NCBI GenBank assembly: GCA_013287015.1
Contig: JABDEO010000001.1
Coordinates: 1 to 33,944, forward strand
Source: Chlamydiota bacterium
Lineage (GTDB): Bacteria > Chlamydiota > Chlamydiia > Chlamydiales > Parachlamydiaceae
Direction: 5' to 3'
DNA: 33,944 nucleotides
The position numbers were made by a program, and so were the translations under genes. Each line of letters starts with the position of its first letter. The stretch's first letter is position 1. The notes beneath the pieces are model-generated. The model was not told the origin of the DNA. It saw only the letters and a list, made by a program, of their open reading frames with translations, and ran no database searches. Of this stretch, positions 10,135-18,424 are shown in pieces.

Positions 10135-11553
10135 ATGATTATAAAAATTTATCCCTTCATGATTTTCATCATCCTTGTTGGCTGCCAAGTAGGACCAACC
10201 TATCAATCGCCGAATCCCTATGCTCCAAAAGAATGGAAGCATAAAGCCGCTTCATCCATTGAAACTCAAGAGAGCCTATGTAACTGGTGGGAGGTTTTTA
10301 AGGATGAGACATTAAATGATCTTGAACTGCAGGCCTTGGCTAATAATCAGAATCTCTATGCTGCAATGGAAAGGGTCTTTGAAGCAAGAGCCTTGGCCCA
10401 AGCGGCGCTTTCCAATTTATACCCTCAAATTTCTTTACCGCCATCCTATTCCAACCAAGACGTTCTAGCCAAACTCTTTGGAGCAAAGCCGCCAACGCCC
10501 GCTTTTTTACGCGAGCATCAAATAACGAATCTGCTCCCTCTTTCTGTAACGTATGAAGTGGACTTATGGGGAATGCTTTACAGCAACTTCCAAGCGGCAT
10601 ATTATTATGCAGAATCTCAGGATGCGGCTTTCAGAGCCGCTCTCCTTACGTTGACGGCGGACTTGGCCGACAGCTACTTCCGCCTGCGCATTTTAGACGC
10701 TAAAATCGATCTCTATCGCAACACAATAGACACTCGCAAGATCGCTTTGGAGATCAATCAAGCGCGTTATCAGATGATGCTGGATGATTATGAAAGCGTT
10801 TCTAGGGCTGCATTGGACTTAACAAATGTAGAAGCGGATTATTTCGAGGCCATTCGGCAAAGAGATATTGAAGAAAACCGCATCGCCCTGCTTATTGGCG
10901 CGCCAGCGTCCGATTTCAATTTACCTCACTCGCCTTTGGACATCGCTCCACCGGACATTCCGGCCGGCATTCCTTCCGATGTTTTACTGCAGCGGCCTGA
11001 CATTGCGGCGGCGGAAAGGTTGCGCGCATCGGAGAATGCTCAAATAAGGGTGGCGTACGCCGCCTTTTTCCCCTCTTTCTCTTTAACGGCGGCTCTTGGC
11101 TTTTCAAGCCCGGACCTAAAACACTTCTTAACATGGAAAAGCCGCTACTGGGCTCTTGGAGGAGCTCTTAATCAAAGTTTATTTGATGGAGGCCAGCGCC
11201 TAGCCAACCTTGAGCTGGCTTGCGCGCATTTCCGCGAAGCCGATGATGTCTATCAACAGCAAGTTCTGGCCGCTTTTCAGGAGGTGGAAGATTCTCTTGG
11301 GAACATAGAACAATATTATAAACAAGCTGAAAAGTTGAGTGATTCAGTCGGTTCCGCTGGAACGACATACGCCATTGCACGCGACCGCTACTCCCAAGGG
11401 GTGACCCTCTATCTCGATGTCGTTGACAGCGAAAGGGATCTGCTAAACGCACAAAGAAGCCTTCTAACAGTGGAAGGATTGCGATTCTCTTCCACCATTC
11501 ACCTCATAAAAGCGCTTGGAGGGATGTGGCAAAACAATGTACGAACACCCTAA
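10135..11553 (+). CDS. TolC/NodT-family outer membrane efflux lipoprotein
   Basis: Lipobox ILVGCQVGPTYQSP; DVLLQRPDIAAAERLRASENAQIRVAYAAFFPSFSLTAALG; GVTLYLDVVDSERDLLNAQRSL. Confidence 0.94.
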   Translation: MIIKIYPFMIFIILVGCQVGPTYQSPNPYAPKEWKHKAASSIETQESLCNWWEVFKDETLNDLELQALANNQNLYAAMERVFEARALAQAALSNLYPQISLPPSYSNQDVLAKLFGAKPPTPAFLREHQITNLLPLSVTYEVDLWGMLYSNFQAAYYYAESQDAAFRAALLTLTADLADSYFRLRILDAKIDLYRNTIDTRKIALEINQARYQMMLDDYESVSRAALDLTNVEADYFEAIRQRDIEENRIALLIGAPASDFNLPHSPLDIAPPDIPAGIPSDVLLQRPDIAAAERLRASENAQIRVAYAAFFPSFSLTAALGFSSPDLKHFLTWKSRYWALGGALNQSLFDGGQRLANLELACAHFREADDVYQQQVLAAFQEVEDSLGNIEQYYKQAEKLSDSVGSAGTTYAIARDRYSQGVTLYLDVVDSERDLLNAQRSLLTVEGLRFSSTIHLIKALGGMWQNNVRTP

Positions 11554-11556
11554 CAA

Positions 11557-11782
11557 GCGCACTTGTAGCGTAGACTTCAGTCTGCGCTTGTTTACGCAGG
11601 TTTTAACCTGCGTTTGTTTTTGCGGGTTTTAACCCGCAAAGAGTACGCTTCGGTCTTATCCACTAATTTTGCTTTAATTGAAGTTTCCGCAAGTGTGATT
11701 TGCGGGTTGAAACCCGCAAAAACAAACGCAGGTTAAAACCTGCGTAAACAAGCGCAGACTGAAGTCTACGCTACAAGTGCGC
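11557..11782. repeat. Recursive composite inverted repeat (modules A-B-C / C'-B'-A', each itself palindromic)
   Basis: A = GTAGCGTAGACTTCAGTCTGCGC, B = ACGCAGGTTTTAACCTGCGT, C = TTGCGGGTTTTAACCCGCAA. The mirror order is restored on the right arm with spacers (TTTGTTTTT / AAAAACAAA) also mirrored. Confidence 0.97.
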
Positions 11783-11817
11783 CTGTCAGGCCTGACCCCA
11801 ATGCGGCGCCGCAAAAG

Positions 11818-13158
11818 TTACAACACTTCAATTTTCATTTTATCTTTTTTGAAGCTTGAGAGGTACGTTGCACGTATAATCGCATTTGTATTTGTATAAT
11901 CCAGCGCAATTTCAACAGGATTATTTTCAGTAGGGCTTTTATTAATAGGAGTTCCGAAAAATCTCATAAAATAATTTTTTAATTCACGATCAACGGTGTT
12001 GTTTTGTTTGCCATATTCATAATCTAGTTGCTTGAATTTGGGTAAACAAAAAACTCCCATTGAACTAGTAGACAATGTCATGTTTTGTTCGACTTTTTCA
12101 CCATTAAATCCATTTGAATAAACCCAAGTTTCCGCTAATGATCTTACATAGTCACCCTTCGCCTTGAGATATATGCTTAAAATAACCTTTAGAAGCGGCC
12201 CCCCATATGCGATTTGGCTGTCTGCGTACTCTAAACCACAATCAATCAAAGTCGCTAAAATACGCGGGGAAATTTCTTGTCGAAAAATCATTTCATGCAC
12301 GAAATTTCTAAAAGAGGAATCGATGCAATTAAAATTAGCGTCGTTGACTGACATCTTTTCTAGAAGATCGATTTTATCATCTTCCGAAAATATACTATTC
12401 TGCCTAAGCAAATCGATGAATGGAGGATAATCAGTTACATTATCAGAATTCTGCAAGCGAATTACACGCTTATAACTATCCGGATTAGCGTCATTGTCGA
12501 GAAGGAGCTCTAATATCCTCTTTTTCTTTTGAGATAGTCTTTGAAGGGCTAGCTCGCCCTCTTGATTAAACACTCTAGGAAAAAAGCAAGCGTTAGAGCA
12601 GGCGGACTTAAATAAAACTTCTTTTCCAGGTATGTCTAAACAGACAACGTCCGTATTCTTGTAAGTGTTGCATAACTTTTCTAGCCGCACCGCATCGTCT
12701 TGAAAAATGGCTTCTTCCATCTGAGAAAATATTGCAGCATCCTCTTCTTCTATATAACGTGACAACTCCTTTGTAAAAATGCCTTGAAGTTTACCACTCG
12801 TTTCTTTGCTCAAAGCTTTTATTGCAGCCGGCAGGGCTGCCCGTTCTTGTGGTGACAACTGATTCAATTTTTGTTGAAATTGAGTCAACTCAGCGCATAG
12901 GCTTTTTAAATACTCATTATTGGAAATGTCCCCTGTATTATTTTTTTGCAAACCTTCCTCTCCACATAAACGGATAAGCTCTCCAATTGCGTCGCTAACT
13001 TGAGAACTGTCCGCATCTTCTAAATCGATTGCTAAATCTAACGTTTTGTCAATCTGATCTAAAAAATCTTCTACTTCGTCATCACTAACCAGTTCAACTT
13101 CTTCTCGAACTTGTGACATTGGAGATAAGGGAGGAGTTGGAAAATTTAATGAACTCAT
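11818..13158 (-). CDS. Hypothetical protein, acidic N-terminus with degenerate ankyrin-like helical region; possible secreted effector
   Basis: 446 aa; ankyrin-like fragments (RILELLLDNDANPD, LATLIDCGLEYAD) and an acidic, Pro-rich N-terminus; no recognisable catalytic motif. Confidence 0.6.
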   Translation of the reverse strand: MSSLNFPTPPLSPMSQVREEVELVSDDEVEDFLDQIDKTLDLAIDLEDADSSQVSDAIGELIRLCGEEGLQKNNTGDISNNEYLKSLCAELTQFQQKLNQLSPQERAALPAAIKALSKETSGKLQGIFTKELSRYIEEEDAAIFSQMEEAIFQDDAVRLEKLCNTYKNTDVVCLDIPGKEVLFKSACSNACFFPRVFNQEGELALQRLSQKKKRILELLLDNDANPDSYKRVIRLQNSDNVTDYPPFIDLLRQNSIFSEDDKIDLLEKMSVNDANFNCIDSSFRNFVHEMIFRQEISPRILATLIDCGLEYADSQIAYGGPLLKVILSIYLKAKGDYVRSLAETWVYSNGFNGEKVEQNMTLSTSSMGVFCLPKFKQLDYEYGKQNNTVDRELKNYFMRFFGTPINKSPTENNPVEIALDYTNTNAIIRATYLSSFKKDKMKIEVL

Positions 13159-13328
13159 AGTTAAACCTCATTGTATGTAATTAAAACAATTCAATCGCAT
13201 GGAATTGTACGCACAGAATAAAGCATGAATGTGTTTACTTCAATCTAATTGTTCGCATGTGAGTGACGATTCTTTTTCTAGACAAGATCGAGGCATAATA
13301 TCTTAATCATTTTTGCTCATTTTTTCTC

Positions 13329-13397
13329 TCATTCTGTAGCCCACACTAAGGTGTAGCGAGCCTAGCGAGCGGAACCGCAGGTGTGGGAATAAATGAG
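13329..13397. repeat. Imperfect palindromic element CTCATT..CCCACAC...GTGTGGG..AATGAG with inner GCGAGCCTAGCGAGC
   Basis: Terminal complementary arms and an internal near-palindrome seen in sequence. Confidence 0.6.
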
Positions 13398-13496
13398 ATA
13401 AATAATGATGCAAGAAAGATTAAGACGCAAGTTTTTGGTTCTGTAAGGACGACATAAAAAAACGTTACCCGTTTTTGTACGTTGTTCTTTCTTAAG

Positions 13497-13988
13497 CTAT
13501 AGGCCTGAATGAACCTTTCGTTCACATGAATCCTTATCCACATCGGCGGCGCCCACGGTGATCAATTCCGCCCACAGTTGATGGCGCCACTCTTCAATCA
13601 CGCAATCTCCTTTGATAAGATCGATTTTAAAGGCAAGCATTCCTTGTTTTTCACAGAAATCACCATCAATGATCTGGTAGATATATGTCCCCTTACGCTG
13701 ATGGATCTCAACAGTGTCGACAGCGACCGTGCGATTGCCAAAATGGATTGTCGCCTGCAAATACAGAGGATTCTGATCAAAATAATTTTTTGGAAGAACC
13801 CAATCGACAATCAAACGTTGGCCAATCAAAGGCGCAAAAAGCATAGGGTCGGGAGTGCGCACCCGATAACTCGCTAAATTGTCTCGATTGAGATATTGCG
13901 TTTGCACGGCAAGATGTTCATGGCTGCATCCGGTAAGCAATGCAATGCACCATAAATACGCAGCGCTGTAAATAAAACGATTAATCAT
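13497..13988 (-). CDS. Small hypothetical lipoprotein adjacent to DAHP synthase
   Basis: The ORF track gives 13497..14063, but the internal Met at 13988 starts a lipoprotein signal (MINRFIYSAAYLWCIALLTGC). The longer version would overlap the DAHP synthase. Confidence 0.65.
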   Translation of the reverse strand: MINRFIYSAAYLWCIALLTGCSHEHLAVQTQYLNRDNLASYRVRTPDPMLFAPLIGQRLIVDWVLPKNYFDQNPLYLQATIHFGNRTVAVDTVEIHQRKGTYIYQIIDGDFCEKQGMLAFKIDLIKGDCVIEEWRHQLWAELITVGAADVDKDSCERKVHSGL

Positions 13989-13998
13989 AAGGCGACGC

Positions 13999-15096
13999 TC
14001 AAGAACATAACGCTTGGTGTTGGATGAATTCAGCGACAGCATGCTCACGATTAAGCGCGGCATCGCCCCAACGAATAAGCCGTTCCGTCGTCGCCCAGTC
14101 TAGACAGGCGTCCGTAAGGGAAACCGCATATTTAAGTTCAGAAGGAGACGCCGTAAAGGGTTGATTTCCAGCCTCTAGATGGCTTTCAATTAAGGCGCCG
14201 CGAATATTGCGGTTGCCCTCGACTATCTGATTGATCACGGACTGAAATACAACCGTCTGCCTCTGATGCTGTCGAAGAGAGTTGTCATGCGAGCAGTCGA
14301 TCAATAATCTTTGAGGCAAGTTGGCTTTATGCAAGCGCTTGAGAGTGCGGGAAATGGATTGCGGGTCATAGTTGGGTTTGTTTTCACCGCCCCGCAACAC
14401 AACGTGTCCGTATGCATTTCCCCGAGTATGCACCGTGCTTAAACAACCCATGGCGTTGACTCCAATGAAGGAGTGTTCCGCCGCCGCATTGAGAATGCCG
14501 TTGATGGCGACATCCACGTTGCCGTCAGTGCTGTTTTTAAAGGCGATGGGCATGGAAAGGCCGGAAGCCATTTGCCGATGAGTCTGCGACGCGGCGGTGC
14601 GGGCTCCGATGCATCCCCAAGTGATGAGATCTCCGAAATAGTAGGCTGATGCCGGATCAAGAAATTCGGCGGCGGCGGCGACGCCGATGTCCGTCAAATC
14701 AAGCAGCAGCCGCCGCGTCCAGCGCAAGCCCGTCGCCACATCGTGCGATCCATTTAGCCAAGGATCATACAAAAATCCCTTCCACCCCAATGCTGTTCGT
14801 GGTTTTTCAAAGTAGACGCGCATCAAGATGCAAAAAACATTGTTTAATGATTGGGCCAATTGGTGCAATTTAGTGGCATATTCTTTTGCGGCTGTGATAT
14901 CGTGAATCGAGCATGGACCCACGATAAGCAATAACCGCGGATCGGCGCCGTCGAGGATTCGACAAACTTCTTGCCGCTTCGCCTGAATGCGCTGCTTCTG
15001 CGCGATGCTGGCGGGAAGCTCCTGCAACAGCTCATGCGGTGAAGGAAGGAGATCGGTGCGACTCACATTGAGATGATCAAAGTGCGGCATATTCAC
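13999..15096 (-). CDS. aroG: 3-deoxy-7-phosphoheptulonate (DAHP) synthase, class I
   Basis: LLIVGPCSIHD, MRVYFEKPRTALGWKGFLYDP, GARTAASQTHRQMASGLSMPIAFKNSTDG, LIDCSHDNS. Confidence 0.93.
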   Translation of the reverse strand: MNMPHFDHLNVSRTDLLPSPHELLQELPASIAQKQRIQAKRQEVCRILDGADPRLLLIVGPCSIHDITAAKEYATKLHQLAQSLNNVFCILMRVYFEKPRTALGWKGFLYDPWLNGSHDVATGLRWTRRLLLDLTDIGVAAAAEFLDPASAYYFGDLITWGCIGARTAASQTHRQMASGLSMPIAFKNSTDGNVDVAINGILNAAAEHSFIGVNAMGCLSTVHTRGNAYGHVVLRGGENKPNYDPQSISRTLKRLHKANLPQRLLIDCSHDNSLRQHQRQTVVFQSVINQIVEGNRNIRGALIESHLEAGNQPFTASPSELKYAVSLTDACLDWATTERLIRWGDAALNREHAVAEFIQHQALCS

Positions 15097-15154
15097 CTAA
15101 ATTTATATATAATCTTCGTACATTAACAGACTTCACTATTTAATTCATCAGATC

Positions 15155-16819
15155 ATGAAAAAAAATCAACAATTCAGCGCTGAACTTGCCGCCCAATATG
15201 CTCAAAACAAGCGGTTGGATCAACCAAAAATCATCTTGCACACTTGCGACAACTATGAAAACGAGACGTTTTTTTGTCATTACGCCGGTGGGACGCTTCA
15301 CCTAAAAGCGGAGAGCTCCATTGCAGCCGTCTATGGTTTACAACAATTGGAGATGGGAATTAAAAGCGGCCATCAAGCGGAATGCGAAGGCGAATGGACT
15401 CCTAGATTCCCCCTGCGTCCCTTATGGATAGGATGCGGCCATGACATTGAATTGACTTCGCGTGTGGGAATCAGCCTGCCCGTCGCTTTGCTTCAGATCG
15501 AAGATGGAAGCCTTGACCGTTTTTGTCGGCGTTTGTTGGAATTAGGCTACAACAGCGTGATTTTTGGAAGCCATGAAAACGCCTTTCGTCCGCAGTCAAA
15601 ACCTCAATTTGTGGCCGCGGGCAGTATAAAGCCGCAGCTTGATCTGATGCATGATTATGGATTAAAGGTGATTCTAAAGCCTCATTTCCATATTTCATCG
15701 CCTCAATGCTCTCAGGATCCGTCATATATCGCCGCTATACGGCAATGCCTAAAAGATTTACTTCAGGAACTTCCCTCGATAGATTTTGTTTTTTGGGAAG
15801 CCAGCGTCAAACATTCCGACTCCCACCAAAGCCTTCTGATGCGCGACGCCACCTACTATGATCTTATAAAAGCCGAAGCGAAAATCGTTGAAGAATCTTT
15901 ACAAGGAAAAGCCTCTCTCATTTTCTATGCGTCTTCATATGACCATCAAACAGCGGAGCGGCAAACCGCCTGGTTGTCGGAACTGTGCGATGATGTCGGA
16001 GACAAAACAATCATCGCATTTTCAGCCGTCTGCGGCCTTCCATGGGCGGATCATTTGCCCCCGCATCCTTTTTGGAAGGAATTGCGTCGGAGCCCTGACT
16101 GCTCAGCGACTCCGCTAATGCCGATTGTCAATATCGGATGCGTCCATCAGGGGGAAGGACTATGGCCGACATTGACATTGGATTTAGTGGAAAAATATTA
16201 TCAGCGCTGCGAGCGGCATCGCTTTGCGGGGGTGATCGGTTTGGCGAATCAGCTGCCGGCCAAAGGGGCGATGCTCGAGTGCAACTTGTGGGTTGCTTCC
16301 CAGGCATTATGGAAGCCGAATTCAGCAACGCTGTCGGCGGAGACATGGTTCCAAGCGCAACGTCCAGACCTTGATTTCACCTCCTTTGCAGACCAGTTAA
16401 AGGAGATCCGCATGTTGGCCATTGATCTAAGCTTCGTGCGCAGCCTGCAGGCCGAGCGGCGTCGCGATGCAATTTCGGGCGATGAACGTCGAGCGTTGGC
16501 CGATAGCGTTTGGGCGCGTTTGCGCCGATTGCAAACAGCGTTTGACATCGGCGAAAAAACAGGCGCCAAACACAGCGAACGCCCCACCCATGCCGAGTAT
16601 TTCATGTATTTCTTAGTCGATGCCCGCCGCATCCTGACCAGCTTCATAAGAAATTTCCATATCTCATTGCCTCACGTGCGCTGCGAAGAAGATGCGCAGC
16701 CCGGATTTTGGACTCGCCATTCGCACGATTCCGCGATGTTGAATTTTCTCGAACAGCCTCAAAAAGGTCAGCCAGGAACCCGCATGGCGCAAATTTTCTC
16801 TGAGAATCGATGCGCATAA
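15155..16819 (+). CDS. Hypothetical protein with glycoside-hydrolase-like (TIM-barrel) architecture
   Basis: N-terminal GGTLHLKAESSIAAVYGLQQLE resembles the N-terminal domain of GH20/GH67-type enzymes; then RFPLRPLWIGCGHD and alternating beta/alpha segments (LLELGYNSVIFGSH, YGLKVILKPHFHIS, SIDFVFWEAS). Confidence 0.5.
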   Translation: MKKNQQFSAELAAQYAQNKRLDQPKIILHTCDNYENETFFCHYAGGTLHLKAESSIAAVYGLQQLEMGIKSGHQAECEGEWTPRFPLRPLWIGCGHDIELTSRVGISLPVALLQIEDGSLDRFCRRLLELGYNSVIFGSHENAFRPQSKPQFVAAGSIKPQLDLMHDYGLKVILKPHFHISSPQCSQDPSYIAAIRQCLKDLLQELPSIDFVFWEASVKHSDSHQSLLMRDATYYDLIKAEAKIVEESLQGKASLIFYASSYDHQTAERQTAWLSELCDDVGDKTIIAFSAVCGLPWADHLPPHPFWKELRRSPDCSATPLMPIVNIGCVHQGEGLWPTLTLDLVEKYYQRCERHRFAGVIGLANQLPAKGAMLECNLWVASQALWKPNSATLSAETWFQAQRPDLDFTSFADQLKEIRMLAIDLSFVRSLQAERRRDAISGDERRALADSVWARLRRLQTAFDIGEKTGAKHSERPTHAEYFMYFLVDARRILTSFIRNFHISLPHVRCEEDAQPGFWTRHSHDSAMLNFLEQPQKGQPGTRMAQIFSENRCA

Positions 16820-16849
16820 AGAGCGTTTTCGGTCAGTTAAGAGAATTCC

Positions 16850-16949
16850 CTCTCGCCTCTCTGTGTGCTCTGTGATCTCTGTGGTTGATAAAAAATTCGA
16901 AACGTTTTTATCAACCACAGAGATCACAGAGCACACAGAGAGGCGAGAG
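16850..16949. repeat. Inverted repeat with perfect 45-bp arms (CTCTCGCCTCTCTGTGTGCTCTGTGATCTCTGTGGTTGATAAAA)
   Basis: Arms 16850-16894 and 16905-16949 are exact reverse complements by eye. Confidence 0.95.
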
Positions 16950-17043
16950 AATTTTTTCTTAGTGAAAGTGATCATGGCCTGAAAATCGATGCGTATAAAG
17001 AACGTTTTCGTTATTCTTTGAGAATTATTTATAAAGGATTCAA

Positions 17044-18402
17044 ATGTTTATGGAGCAGCTTAACAATTTTATCGATAGCGTTTATCACATTGTATGGGGA
17101 ATTCCCCTGCTAGCTCTATTATTTGGAACCGGAGCCTATCTTACAGTTATTTTGAAGGGCGTTCAATTCCGCTATTTGGGTTATGCAGTTAAACAAGTGT
17201 TCGCTAAACAGAAAAAAGACTCCGAAGGAGACATTAGCCACTTTGAAGCGTTAATGACTTCGCTAGCCGGCGCCATCGGCACAGGCACCATCGTTGGCGT
17301 GGCGACGGCGATTACAATCGGAGGACTCGGGGCTCTATTTTGGATGTGGATCATGGCGTTCCTTGGAATGGCCACAAAATATGCGGAGTCCTTGCTGGCC
17401 GTCAAATATCGCGAGCTCGACGCCAAAGGTGAAATGATTGGCGGCCCTATGCAATATATTGAACGCGGTTTGGGATGGAAATGGATGGCGTCGCTTTTTG
17501 CGATTTTCGGAGCCATCGCCGCGCTTGGAACCGGCAACTTGGCGCAGGTTAATTCCATTGCGGCCGCCGCCGGAGAATTATGGAACGTCAACCCGTGGGC
17601 GACAGGCGTTGCGTTGTCAATATTGACGGCTTTGGTCATTATGGGAGGAGTGAAAAGCATTGGCCATGTAGCGGGCATTCTAGTGCCAATAATGGCGATT
17701 TTTTATATCCTCGGCGGCCTTGTCATCATCGCCATTCACTTCGATCGATTGCCCGAAGCGTTTATGCAAATTTTTCATTCCGCTTTTCATGGTCAGGCCG
17801 CTATTGGAGGTTTTGCCGGCTCCACAGTGATGATGGCGGTGCAAATCGGCGTTGCTCGGAGCATTTTTTCCAATGAAGCGGGATTAGGCATCTCATCGAT
17901 GGCCGCCGCAGCGGCCATCACCGACAGCCCAGGTCGCCAAGCAATGATCACCATGACCGGCGCTCTATTATCTACAGTTATCGTGTGCACAATCACAGGC
18001 CTTGTCCTAGCTGTAACCGGCGTATTCGGCGCAACGGAATCAGGCGAAGTCGTCACCGGAGTCGTACTTGCCATGCGCGCCTTTGAAACCATTCCTTGGG
18101 GAATCTATATCGTTTCCATAGGGCTTGTCCTCTTTGCATTTTCAACGGTGATCGCATGGGCGTATTATGGCGAAAAATGCTGCGAATATCTATTTGGCGT
18201 GCGATCCATCATGGTTTACCGCTTGATCTATTGTTTGGCTGTCATCCCCGGCGCCGCCCTCCAAATCAAGGTCGTTTGGGGCTTGTCGGATATTATGAAT
18301 GGTCTCATGGTTATTCCAAACTTGATCGCTTTGCTGGCGCTATCCAAATCGATCACTTCCGAAACAAATCTATTTTTGGCATCAATAAAAAATGAAGCCT
18401 GA
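17044..18402 (+). CDS. AGCS-family alanine/glycine:cation symporter
   Basis: LAGAIGTGTIVGVATAITIGGLGALFWMWIMAFLGMATKYAESLLAVKYRE; RSIFSNEAGLGISSMAAAAA. Confidence 0.95.
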   Translation: MFMEQLNNFIDSVYHIVWGIPLLALLFGTGAYLTVILKGVQFRYLGYAVKQVFAKQKKDSEGDISHFEALMTSLAGAIGTGTIVGVATAITIGGLGALFWMWIMAFLGMATKYAESLLAVKYRELDAKGEMIGGPMQYIERGLGWKWMASLFAIFGAIAALGTGNLAQVNSIAAAAGELWNVNPWATGVALSILTALVIMGGVKSIGHVAGILVPIMAIFYILGGLVIIAIHFDRLPEAFMQIFHSAFHGQAAIGGFAGSTVMMAVQIGVARSIFSNEAGLGISSMAAAAAITDSPGRQAMITMTGALLSTVIVCTITGLVLAVTGVFGATESGEVVTGVVLAMRAFETIPWGIYIVSIGLVLFAFSTVIAWAYYGEKCCEYLFGVRSIMVYRLIYCLAVIPGAALQIKVVWGLSDIMNGLMVIPNLIALLALSKSITSETNLFLASIKNEA

Positions 18403-18424
18403 TGAGACTAAAACGGAGTGTCGA

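Noticed and set aside
13346-13543. 65-aa ORF downstream of the aroG-linked lipoprotein gene
   Set aside because: Runs through the 13329-13397 palindromic element and has no recognisable features.
17181-17678. 165-aa ORF antisense to the AGCS symporter
   Set aside because: Pro/Ala/Ser-rich mirror translation of transmembrane codons; no independent evidence of coding.
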